A stretch of 64,000 nt of DNA from a bacterium (GTDB taxonomy: Bacteria > 4484-113 > JAFGCY01). A program made the position numbers and the translations under genes. The stretch is taken from positions 1-64,000 of the forward strand of contig JAGRNT010000013.1 of NCBI GenBank assembly GCA_020440605.1, given 5' to 3'. The notes under the pieces were generated by a model that saw nothing but the letters and a program-made list of their open reading frames with translations, made no database searches and was not told the DNA's origin. How positions within the stretch are numbered: position 1 is the first letter of the stretch; every line of letters begins with the position of its first letter. Shown in pieces: positions 16,622-24,696 of the stretch.

Positions 16622-19309
16622 TTACTGCAGGAGCTGCAGCACGGACTGCGGAAGCTGATTCGCCTGGGCCAGGGCAGCCACGCCGGCCTGCAGCAGGATC
16701 TGGTTGCGGGTCGAGGTCATCGTCTCCGCCGCCACGTCCACGTCGCGGATGCGGCTTTCGGAGGACGTCAGGTTCTCCGCCGCCACGTCCAGGTTTCTGA
16801 TCGTGCTTTCAAGCCGGTTCTGGATAGCACCCAAGCGGGACCGCTGGCTGCTCACCCTCTGCATGGCCACGTCCACGATGGAGATCGCCTCCTCCGCGAG
16901 CGGACCATCGACGATGAGCAGACCCTCCACACCCAGGGCTCCGGCACTCATGTCCTCGATGAAGCTCCGGATCGTCTGACCCTGGTTGGCCCCGATCTGG
17001 AGATTGAATCCACGGGGCGCAACGTGGATGAAGAAGCTGGATGCCACCCCGCTCAGGGACAGCGCGGGCCGCTCATCGGGGCTCGGCCAGCCGAAGCTCA
17101 GCAGCGGATTGACCGTGCCGGTCGGCGGCTGGGCGTCGAGGCGGATCCCTAGCGTGTTGTCAAACCTGATCTTCAGCCCCGGCAGCAGGCCGCTGATCTC
17201 ATCCGAGTCGGTGATGATGCTGCCGATGCTGCGGTTCAGTTCCAGGTTGAAGGCACTGATGGAGTAGATCGGGCTCTTGCCGTCCTGGATCTCCACCAGC
17301 GAGAGCGCCTTCAGCAGCGCTTCGTCGCCGGCCAGTACCATCTCCATGCCCGGCACCGGTGTGCTGATGCTCATCGTGCCCTTGGCCGCGCCGATGGTGT
17401 TGACGTGCACCAGGTCCGGCACCTGGTCCGGGTTGAAGATCTCGCTGTTCACGAGACCGTTGCCATCCGGGTTCCAGATTGCCAGGCTGATCTTGCCGGC
17501 CATGTCCTCGAAGGTGTCATTGCGGCTGAGGTTGATCGTCACCGCGCTGTCCGTACCACGCCGGTAGAGCGTCAATTCGGCGTTGTTGCGCCCGTTGAAC
17601 ACGCCGAATTCCTGGAAGCGGTTGAGACTCTGCAGGGTGGTGGTCTGGTCGCCGGTGAGGATGTTGTTCGTGCTTAAGTTGAAGGTCGCGGTCTCGCCGG
17701 ACTGCAGGATCCCGTCGAAGGCGATCTTGACGTTCTCAAGGATCGTGCCCGTGCCGTCGAAGGTTCCGTTGATCGCGGTGGTTGCGCCGATCTGCCCGGC
17801 GCGCGCCGCCGCCACCGCTGCATCATGGTCCCAGCCCTGGGCCACCAGGTCGGTGTAGCGCTGGTTGTCAAAGCTGAAGACCGCATAGGCCCTGGCGCTG
17901 GCGGCACTGACGAGCACCGTCGTGTTGACCGGGACCGCGCCGTCCACCCAGACATCGCCGTAATCCTGCAGGCTGTTCGTCCCGGTCCTGCGGCTCCACT
18001 CGATCGTGTCACTCTGGGTCTGGCCCGCGCTTTCGATCTGTGACCAGTCATAGCGGGTGTCGAAGCGCATGTAGACCGCGCCGGTGGTAGCGTCGCCGAT
18101 GCTGAAGTAGCTGCCGGGGTTGCCCGCACCGCGGTTGACGGCGGAACTGTAGGCGCCGCCGTTGTTGAAGAAGGAGACCGCGAAGGACGAGAAGAAGCGG
18201 TTGCTGACTCCGGCGGAACTGAAGCTCAGGAAGAAGTCCGAGCCGCTCCTGTCGGTGTCAACGAACTGGCTGTTGATGATCGAGACACCGGCACCGAGGT
18301 CGATGGAATACAGGTTCTGGCCCGCGCCGGCGTAGTACTGCACACCGTTGGCACCGAGATTGCCGGCTCCGATCGCCAGCGACATCTGCGCGGCGTAGCT
18401 GGTGTGGGTGGTCCCGAGCGAGACGATCGGCACGCTGACCGTGATCACGCCGCCGCCGGTGTTGAGCGTCAGCAGCAGCTTGTCTCCGGCCGTCAGTTCC
18501 TCAGCCTGCAGGTTGCGTGCGAGTGAGATGCCGGCTCCGCTGCCGACCGCACCGCTGATGCGCACGTTGCCGACGGTGGTGGAGTTCACCGCGATCGAGC
18601 CGTTGGGGCTGACCGGGACCTCGACCTGGTAGATGCCGGCGTTGCCGATCCCGTCAGCGCCGGCCGTCGTCACCGTGGCATCGGCGCGCCAGGTGTTGAG
18701 GAAGTTGATCTTGCCAACGCCCTGTCCGGGATTCTCATAGGCGAACACGTCGGTCTTCTGGATCTGCAGGCGGCCGGCGTCGATCGCCGCCGCACGCATC
18801 ACGAAGTTGCCGCCGTCGCCAACGTTGCCGATCACGTGGGCCTTGATACGGCTGAAGTCGTCGGTGGAGATCAGCGCGCCCATCGTGCCGTCCAGCAGCG
18901 ACTTGGTGTTGAACTCCGTGGCGCGGCTGATGCGGTTGATCTCGTCGACGAGCTGGCTGACCTCCTGCTGGAGGGCGAGGCGGTCATCGGCGGTGTAGAT
19001 GCCGTTCGAGGCCTGCACCGCCAGCTCCCGCATGCGCTGCAGGATGGAGTGCACCTCGTTCAGTGCACCTTCCGCGGTCTGGATCAGGCTGATGCCGTCC
19101 AGCGAGTTGAGGCTGGCACGGTTCAGGCCCCGGATCTGGCTGCGCAGCTTCTCACTGATGGAGAGACCGGCGGCGTCGTCAGCCGCACGGTTGATGCGCA
19201 GACCCGAGGAGAGCCGCTCGAGCGAGCGGGAGATGTTCATGCCGGTAACCTTCAGGTTACGCGACGCGTTGACAGCTATAGGATTCTGAAAGATCCTGGT
19301 GACGGACAT
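16622..19309 (-). CDS. fliC: Flagellin, unusually large
   Basis: An 895-residue flagellin, the filament subunit exported by the flagellar type III system. The conserved N-terminal D0/D1 region is clear: SMNI-like TGMNISRSLERLSSG, RINRAADDAAGLSISEK, AEGALNEVHSILQRMRELAVQ. The C-terminal D1/D0 coil is also clear (ESRIRDVDVAAETMTSTRN, ending ALAQANQLPQSVLQLLQ). Between them are ~600 residues of Gly/Ser/Asn/Thr-rich, beta-type sequence, about twice the total length of a typical 280-500 aa flagellin. The ATG at 19309 is preferred over the GTG at 19315 because AAGGAGG lies 9 nt upstream. A sigma-28 promoter is at 19415-19441. Other flagellar genes must lie elsewhere. Confidence 0.95.
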   Translation of the reverse strand: MSVTRIFQNPIAVNASRNLKVTGMNISRSLERLSSGLRINRAADDAAGLSISEKLRSQIRGLNRASLNSLDGISLIQTAEGALNEVHSILQRMRELAVQASNGIYTADDRLALQQEVSQLVDEINRISRATEFNTKSLLDGTMGALISTDDFSRIKAHVIGNVGDGGNFVMRAAAIDAGRLQIQKTDVFAYENPGQGVGKINFLNTWRADATVTTAGADGIGNAGIYQVEVPVSPNGSIAVNSTTVGNVRISGAVGSGAGISLARNLQAEELTAGDKLLLTLNTGGGVITVSVPIVSLGTTHTSYAAQMSLAIGAGNLGANGVQYYAGAGQNLYSIDLGAGVSIINSQFVDTDRSGSDFFLSFSSAGVSNRFFSSFAVSFFNNGGAYSSAVNRGAGNPGSYFSIGDATTGAVYMRFDTRYDWSQIESAGQTQSDTIEWSRRTGTNSLQDYGDVWVDGAVPVNTTVLVSAASARAYAVFSFDNQRYTDLVAQGWDHDAAVAAARAGQIGATTAINGTFDGTGTILENVKIAFDGILQSGETATFNLSTNNILTGDQTTTLQSLNRFQEFGVFNGRNNAELTLYRRGTDSAVTINLSRNDTFEDMAGKISLAIWNPDGNGLVNSEIFNPDQVPDLVHVNTIGAAKGTMSISTPVPGMEMVLAGDEALLKALSLVEIQDGKSPIYSISAFNLELNRSIGSIITDSDEISGLLPGLKIRFDNTLGIRLDAQPPTGTVNPLLSFGWPSPDERPALSLSGVASSFFIHVAPRGFNLQIGANQGQTIRSFIEDMSAGALGVEGLLIVDGPLAEEAISIVDVAMQRVSSQRSRLGAIQNRLESTIRNLDVAAENLTSSESRIRDVDVAAETMTSTRNQILLQAGVAALAQANQLPQSVLQLLQ

Positions 19310-19414
19310 CGACACATTCCTCCTTGAACGTGTATCAGTTTGGGCGGGCTTCCGGTGGCTGACGGAAGGCGTCCCCGCCTTGGGGAGGCGCAGCCTGCGC
19401 TTCCCACTGAGCAG

Positions 19415-19441
19415 TTATCGGAGGGTGGCGGCCGTGCTTTA
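19415..19441 (-). promoter_or_regulatory. Sigma-28 (FliA) promoter of flagellin
   Basis: On the minus strand: TAAA (19441-19438), exactly 15 nt, then TCCGATAA (19422-19415), one mismatch from the TAAA-N15-GCCGATAA consensus. The leader is ~95 nt and can fold into strong hairpins (AAGGCG with CGCCTT at 19364-19379; GGGAAGCGCA with TGCGCCTCCC at ~19384-19405). Confidence 0.85.
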
Positions 19442-19463
19442 CGGAAAAACCGGAATTCAACAA

Positions 19464-20888
19464 TCAGCCGGCGGAAGCGTTGCCAGTCCGCGAGCGGCGC
19501 AGCTGCCCGAGGATCGTTGCCAGAAGTCCCGGCCAGCTGAGCAGCAGGAGCAGGAGCAGGCAGGCCCAGACCCGCAGCTGCTCTCCATCAGGCCAGGGAA
19601 GGCTGAACCCCGGACGCAGGGCCTCCAGCATTGCCAGCAGCGGGCCGTACTGCGGCAGCGGCAGCAGCATCAGCGTTGCCAGGATCCCCGTCAGGATGAT
19701 CCGCGCGCTGTCCCGCCTCGCGGAGCCGGCCTGCAGGGGCAGCACGAAGCCCAGCAGCAGCACGGGCAGCAGCAGCAGCAGTCCGGAGAGAATGCGCAGC
19801 CGGCCTGCATCTCCCGCCTGCAGGGCGGGGATGGTCATTGCCAGCAGCGCGGCGGGCAGCAGCATGAGCCAGGCGGAGTCGCGGCGGAAGGAATGGCGCA
19901 GCCGCTCAGGATCACCGGTGAGCACAAGCAGCAGCCAGACCAGCCAGGCACTGCAGCAGCCGAGCAGCAGCACCAGCCACCAGTCGGCCGCGGAGAGCGG
20001 AAGTACGGCCTGCGTCCAGCGCAGGTTCAGTGCCAGCATCCGCAGCCCTCCGACGACGATCCCCGCCGCAGCCGCCAGCCACAGCGGACGAACGCGCCGC
20101 CAGGGCCGGGCCGCCGCGAGCAGGCTCAGCCAGCAGAGCGCGATGGCAACGCACCAGACGGCTGCGAGGCGCAGCAGCAGCGGACGCTGCAGTTCCTCGA
20201 AGTACGGTGATGCGAGTTCCCGGTTCGTATACATGAACTCCAGCAGCCAGCTGCTGAACTGCCCGAGGCTGAGCGGCCACTGCCCGGTGCTGTCCAGCGC
20301 GGCCGGTACCATGCAGGCGAATGTCCCGGCACTGAGCCAGCCCAGCATTGCCAGACGGGCCGGCAGCAGCATGCGCAGCAGGCGCAGCAGGGCGGAGGAT
20401 GCGAGGATGAATGCAGGAGCAGCCAGCATGTGCACGAACAGCAGGTAATGCATGCCGAGGAAGGAAAGCGGCGGACGGTTGAGGGTCTGGATCACGAACA
20501 GCTCCTGGAGCTGGTCGTAGGCGAAGTGCACGGGCAGCAGCGCACAGGACAGGGCCAGGCTTGCCAGCAGGGCGGCGGCGAGCAGCCGGGCACGAGTCGC
20601 CAGGCGTCGCACGGGACTGCGGCGGTGCAGATCAAGGCGCAGGAGCATATGCTGCAGGGGTTCGGCCAGGCTGAGTCCCAGCAGCCAGCAGAGCATGCCG
20701 AGCAGGTCCATCATTCCGGCGGGTTCCGAGCGGCTTGCCAGCAGGCGCTGGCCCAGCCCCCCGAGCAGGGCCAGCCCGAACAGCACGGGCAGCAGTGCGG
20801 CGAGCGGCCGCAGCAGGGCCGCATAGCCCCGCAGCGGAGGAACGCGCGTGACGACGTGGTCAAGTCCGGGCGGGCGCAGTCCGTCCAT
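19464..20888 (-). CDS. Multi-pass membrane protein of unknown function
   Basis: A 474-residue protein with about ten to twelve hydrophobic segments, mostly Leu/Ala, separated by short Arg-rich loops. No catalytic motif or known transporter signature was recognised. Its ATG shares one base with the stop of the upstream gene (TGATG at 20890-20886), so the two are translationally coupled and the products probably act together in the inner membrane. The downstream flagellin has its own promoter, 22 nt after this gene starts to end. An ABC-2-type permease or a gliding-type membrane partner is possible but not shown. Confidence 0.75.
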   Translation of the reverse strand: MDGLRPPGLDHVVTRVPPLRGYAALLRPLAALLPVLFGLALLGGLGQRLLASRSEPAGMMDLLGMLCWLLGLSLAEPLQHMLLRLDLHRRSPVRRLATRARLLAAALLASLALSCALLPVHFAYDQLQELFVIQTLNRPPLSFLGMHYLLFVHMLAAPAFILASSALLRLLRMLLPARLAMLGWLSAGTFACMVPAALDSTGQWPLSLGQFSSWLLEFMYTNRELASPYFEELQRPLLLRLAAVWCVAIALCWLSLLAAARPWRRVRPLWLAAAAGIVVGGLRMLALNLRWTQAVLPLSAADWWLVLLLGCCSAWLVWLLLVLTGDPERLRHSFRRDSAWLMLLPAALLAMTIPALQAGDAGRLRILSGLLLLLPVLLLGFVLPLQAGSARRDSARIILTGILATLMLLPLPQYGPLLAMLEALRPGFSLPWPDGEQLRVWACLLLLLLLSWPGLLATILGQLRRSRTGNASAG

Positions 20889-23158
20889 CAGTCGCTGCCT
20901 CCGAGCGGAAGGCAGAGCCGCTGGACCGTGATTTCCTGAACACCCCCGGCGGTCAGCTGCGCCTGTTCATCCACCACCATCAGCACGGCCTGGTTCTGGT
21001 TGGCACCGAGCAGGCCGTTGGGCTGGCGCAGCAGTCCGTCCCAGCAGATCCCGCTGAGCGAGCCCGGGCGCAGCCTGCTCAGCTCACGGCGCAGGCTCGA
21101 GAGCATGCCCTCGAACATCGCGGCATGCGGTGCGTTGCCATTTGCGCCGTCATCATGGATCTCCTGGATACGCTGGACGCGGGAGAGGCCCGGGCGCTGC
21201 GGCAGCTGGGCATGGCTGACGACCACGCTCAGTGGCTGCTGCGAAGCGCGGATCAGCTGGTAGCCCAGCGGGGTCTGCAGCACGCAGCTCTGGCCCGGTC
21301 CGAGCCCGCTGCTGTCAATCACGAAGCGCGTCCGCCCGGGTTCCTGATGCAGCTCCACCCGCACCGGGAAATCCGGCAGCTCAGTCAGGGTGCTGTCAGA
21401 GTACAGGTTGACACTTTCCGCCCTGCCGGAACCGCTGAAGCTGGTCAGCGTACGTTCCCCATCCTGCCTGAAGCGGCCCGGCGGTGTCCAGTCGACGCGG
21501 CGCAGCAGCGCACCGGGCGGCATTGCCAGACCGCTGCGGCCCCGGCTGTCACTGAGCAGCACGCTCAGTCTCCGGGATGCCGCCACTGCGCTGCGCACGT
21601 CACGGTCGAGCAGCTGCAGGCGCACCGGATGGAAATCCACTGGCTGTGCACTCAGCCATGCCGCGGCTGGCAGCAGCAACAGGGGGAGCAGCACGATCCA
21701 CTGCCGGCGGCCGCGCCGTGCAGGCAGAAGCAGCAGGGTGCCGAAGCCCAGCAGCAGCGAGCCGACCAGCTGCCAGGGCCAGGGGCGGGGCGGCACAGCG
21801 GCATCCAGCAGCGCTTCCTGCTGGCGCTTGCGTGGATCCCGGGCGGTATCAAGCGCCATACCCACCCCGATCTCCGTGCTGCTGCGCGGGCGGCGCAGCT
21901 GGTACTCGGGGAAGTCCCAGGGTTCAGTAGCACCGTCATTTGAAAGTTCCCGGTAGAGCCAGACCGGATGCAGCCAGCCCGGCCGCCGGCAGGGGAGGAT
22001 GCCGGTCAGCTGATCCGGGCCATACACTCCGCCCAGTTCCAGTCCGTAACCGGCAAACACGCTGTCGCCGGTGTTGCCACTGAGCCGCTCACCGCGCACG
22101 CTGCCACCGCACAGCAGCGTGAATTCCTCGAGCTCACCGGCCACCCAGTCCTGCATCGCCAGCTGGGCAGTGGGATAGTCACCCGGAACCGCCAGCAGGT
22201 AGCCGCGACCCACATTGCTGTCATGCCCTGCGCCATAGCCGCGCCAGTCGTCCTGCATGTTGTACAGACAGAGCCGCCCACCGGCCAGCATGAAGCTCTC
22301 CAGGGCCTGCTGCTCGTCCTCCGGCCAGTCCGCCACTGCCCCGGCATCAGCACAGACGAAGGCGAAATCGCGCGCTGCCAGTGGAGCACCCGTGAACACG
22401 CCACGCTCGACGGACATTCCGTACATCAGTGTGCTGAGTACGCTGGGATCGAAGTTCATGCGCCGGCTGCCGGCCAGCTGCAGCACATTCCCGGGATTGA
22501 TTGCCAGTTCCTCGGGATCTCCCGGAGCTCCGTCCAGGTGCAGGTAGTAGAGGTGCGCCGGATCCAGCACGATTACATCCAGCTGCTCGCTGTCGAGCAG
22601 CCTGTCCCCGATGTAGGTCTGCACCCAGAGATTGACCTGGCTCAGTGGAGGCAGGTCCGGGATGTAACGCGGAGTGACGACGACCTGGCTTGGCAGCCCC
22701 GGTGGCACGAGGATCTCCTGGCTGAATACCGCCAGCTGGCGGCTGGAGATCTGCGGGCTGCTGTCGCCCAGGGCGTGCAGCTCCTCGCGGGCATAGGGAT
22801 GGGTCGAAGTGACCTCGATCCTCACAAGCTGGGCGCTGGGGTTGCGGTTCTCTACCTTCAGCAGTACGGGAACGACGGAATAGTTGTGGGCGACCTGCCA
22901 CCTGATGTCACGGCCCGTGGCCCAGGCGCGCCCGAGTGCGGCATTGCCGACGGGAAAGGCGTAGGCCAGATCGTGCAGCTCGTCACGGTAACCCACCAGC
23001 GCCCGGGTGAGGATGCCCCCCTGTACCGGACCATCCGCCGGTGCCCGGCCCTCGATCTCGGCGTCATTGGGCATGGAAAGCGGGGTGTCCTGCGCCAGGG
23101 CGGCTGCGCCCAGCAGCAGTACAAGCAGCAGGCTGAGCGGCAGCGGCATCCGGGTCAC
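20888..23158 (-). CDS. Exported protein with a central membrane anchor and GATase-like region, unknown
   Basis: A 756-residue protein with an N-terminal signal peptide (MPLPLSLLLVLLLGAAALA), a ~440-residue extracytoplasmic part and one or two membrane segments near residues 475-525 (LVGSLLLGFGTLLLL, then WIVLLPLLLLPAAAWL). The stretch FVCADAGAVADWPEDEQQ followed by a Gly-rich LAGGRLCLYN looks like the 'open a sheet, check a bar' pattern of glutamine-amidotransferase-like domains in exported proteins; this is weak. The GTG at 23158 stands exactly 6 nt after a CATAAT hexamer, suggesting a leaderless mRNA; ATG at 23149 is the alternative. It is coupled to the membrane protein at 19464-20888 and divergent from the ATPase gene at 23193. 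Confidence 0.75.
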   Translation of the reverse strand: MTRMPLPLSLLLVLLLGAAALAQDTPLSMPNDAEIEGRAPADGPVQGGILTRALVGYRDELHDLAYAFPVGNAALGRAWATGRDIRWQVAHNYSVVPVLLKVENRNPSAQLVRIEVTSTHPYAREELHALGDSSPQISSRQLAVFSQEILVPPGLPSQVVVTPRYIPDLPPLSQVNLWVQTYIGDRLLDSEQLDVIVLDPAHLYYLHLDGAPGDPEELAINPGNVLQLAGSRRMNFDPSVLSTLMYGMSVERGVFTGAPLAARDFAFVCADAGAVADWPEDEQQALESFMLAGGRLCLYNMQDDWRGYGAGHDSNVGRGYLLAVPGDYPTAQLAMQDWVAGELEEFTLLCGGSVRGERLSGNTGDSVFAGYGLELGGVYGPDQLTGILPCRRPGWLHPVWLYRELSNDGATEPWDFPEYQLRRPRSSTEIGVGMALDTARDPRKRQQEALLDAAVPPRPWPWQLVGSLLLGFGTLLLLPARRGRRQWIVLLPLLLLPAAAWLSAQPVDFHPVRLQLLDRDVRSAVAASRRLSVLLSDSRGRSGLAMPPGALLRRVDWTPPGRFRQDGERTLTSFSGSGRAESVNLYSDSTLTELPDFPVRVELHQEPGRTRFVIDSSGLGPGQSCVLQTPLGYQLIRASQQPLSVVVSHAQLPQRPGLSRVQRIQEIHDDGANGNAPHAAMFEGMLSSLRRELSRLRPGSLSGICWDGLLRQPNGLLGANQNQAVLMVVDEQAQLTAGGVQEITVQRLCLPLGGSD

Positions 23159-23192
23159 GGCTACATTATGCCATTTAACGTATACTTACGCC
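23159..23192. promoter_or_regulatory. Compact divergent promoters, both leaderless
   Basis: The whole 34-bp gap between two divergent genes holds TATACT on the plus strand (23181-23186) and CATAAT on the minus strand (23170-23165). Each is followed by exactly 6 nt and then a GTG start codon (23193 plus, 23158 minus). No Shine-Dalgarno sequence fits in either leader. Confidence 0.7.
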
Positions 23193-24206
23193 GTGAGCGC
23201 GATCCTTGAAGTCAGTGAGCTGCGGCTCAGCATCCCGGCGCGCGGCGGGCCGGCCTGCCCCGTGGATGGTGTGAGCTTCAGCCTCAGCCCCGGTGAATGC
23301 GTGGGGCTGGTCGGCGAAAGCGGCAGCGGCAAGTCCCTCACCAGCCAGACCCTGATCGGCCTGACCCGCGAGATCCCCGGTGTGCGGATCGAGGGCAGCG
23401 TGCGCTGGCAACCAGAGGGGCAGCAGCCGCGGGAACTGCTGAAGATGAGTGAGCGCGAACTGACCGGCGTGCGCGGCGGTGAGATCGGCATGGTCTTCCA
23501 GGATCCGCTGTCCTGCCTCAATCCGCTGTTCCGCGTGGATTACCAGATCGGCGAGGTGCTGGCCCGCCACTGCGGTCTGAAGGGCAAGGCGGCCTTTGAG
23601 CGCACTGTGGAACTGCTGGCCAGTGTCGGTGTGCCGCAGCCGGAACAGCGTGCCCGGCAGTATCCGCACCAGCTTTCCGGCGGACTGCGCCAGCGCGTGA
23701 TTCTCGCCATGACACTCGCCGGTGAACCACGGATGCTGATCGCCGATGAACCGACCACCGCACTGGATGTGACCGTGCAGGCCCAGATCCTCCGGGAACT
23801 CGGCAAGCTCAGGCGCGAGCGCGGGCTGGCGATCCTGTTCATCACGCATGACCTCGGGGTCGTGGCCCAGGTCTGCGACCGGGTGATGGTGATGTACGCC
23901 GGACGGATCGTGGAGCAGGCTCCCGTGAAGCAGTTCTTTGACAATCCGCGCCATCCCTACAGCCGCGGACTGCTGGAAAGCCTGCCGACGCTGAGCGGCG
24001 GCGGTGCACGGCTGACGAGCATCCCGGGCTCTCCGCCCCAGCCCGGCAGCTTCCCGGCGGGCTGCCGCTTCTGTCCGCGCTGCAGCCTTGCCATCGAACC
24101 CTGCCAGGCTGAGTATCCTCCGGCATTCGGCGACGAACGGCACAGCGCCTCCTGCTGGCTGCTGCGGGAGAGTGAGGTCGGCAGCCGGACTGACGGCGGA
24201 TCATGA
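23193..24206 (+). CDS. Oligopeptide/dipeptide ABC transporter ATP-binding protein (DppD/OppD type)
   Basis: A 337-residue ATPase that would energise peptide import. Walker A GESGSGKS (41-48), Q-loop VFQDPL, signature LSGGLRQR (161-168), Walker B MLIADEPTTALD (181-192) and switch His in FITHD are all present. The C-terminal oligopeptide-transporter extension (NPRHPYSRGLLESLP) and its Cys-rich end (GCRFCPRCSLAIEPC) are typical of DppD/OppD and give the usual length. GTG start 6 nt after a -10 hexamer. No permease or binding-protein gene is adjacent; instead the gene overlaps a nuclease gene by 4 nt. The partner permeases must be elsewhere. Confidence 0.88.
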   Translation: MSAILEVSELRLSIPARGGPACPVDGVSFSLSPGECVGLVGESGSGKSLTSQTLIGLTREIPGVRIEGSVRWQPEGQQPRELLKMSERELTGVRGGEIGMVFQDPLSCLNPLFRVDYQIGEVLARHCGLKGKAAFERTVELLASVGVPQPEQRARQYPHQLSGGLRQRVILAMTLAGEPRMLIADEPTTALDVTVQAQILRELGKLRRERGLAILFITHDLGVVAQVCDRVMVMYAGRIVEQAPVKQFFDNPRHPYSRGLLESLPTLSGGGARLTSIPGSPPQPGSFPAGCRFCPRCSLAIEPCQAEYPPAFGDERHSASCWLLRESEVGSRTDGGS

Positions 24207-24691
24207 GTGGCCGCGGCAAGCAGGGTCTGGCCTGGCTGCGCCTGATCCTGTTCGGGATCCTGCTGCTGGGCGGTTTCCTTGCCAGCCGCGTGCTGCCGAT
24301 CGGTGGTCCCAGCGCGCAGGGCCGGATCGTCGTCAGCCTGCAGAAGACCGTAGATGGCGACACCGCCTGGTTCACTGACCAGGCTGGCAACGAGATCAAG
24401 GTGCGCTTCATCGGCATTGATGCTCCTGAAAGCGGCAGTGCGGCCTTCTTCGCCAGCGGGCTGGCTGCAGCCACGCTGCTGGAGCAGGCCACGCGCATCG
24501 AGCTGGAGGTGGAACCCAGCAAGCCGCAGGACAGGCACGGGCGGATGCTGGCCTGGATCTGGCTGACGATGCCGGACGGCAGTACCCTGCTGCTGCAGGA
24601 GGAAATGCTGCGCAGCGGGCATGCGGAACTCTACCGGGATGCACGCGGCAGCCTGCATTTCAGCCGGCTGGAGCGGCTCAGTAGCCGCTGA
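24203..24691 (+). CDS. Membrane-anchored staphylococcal-nuclease-like (TNase) protein
   Basis: A 162-residue protein with an N-terminal hydrophobic anchor (LRLILFGILLLGGFLASR) and a single SNase domain outside the membrane. Catalytic-type residues are seen: VDGDTAWF, VRFIGIDAPES (Arg68, Asp73, Glu76) and DRHGR (Arg114), matching Arg35, Asp40, Glu43 and Arg87 of staphylococcal nuclease. The family cleaves DNA and RNA using Ca2+. Its ATG overlaps the upstream TGA (ATGA), so it is translated together with the DppD-type ATPase, an unusual pairing. It ends 5 nt from the convergent murA stop. Confidence 0.85.
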   Translation: MSGRGKQGLAWLRLILFGILLLGGFLASRVLPIGGPSAQGRIVVSLQKTVDGDTAWFTDQAGNEIKVRFIGIDAPESGSAAFFASGLAAATLLEQATRIELEVEPSKPQDRHGRMLAWIWLTMPDGSTLLLQEEMLRSGHAELYRDARGSLHFSRLERLSSR

Positions 24692-24696
24692 CTATC

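Noticed and set aside
19299..20210. Plus-strand Gln-rich frame of 303 codons opposite the membrane protein
   Set aside because: Poly-Gln/Ala pattern is the antisense of Leu-rich membrane segments (CTG codons). It begins inside flagellin.
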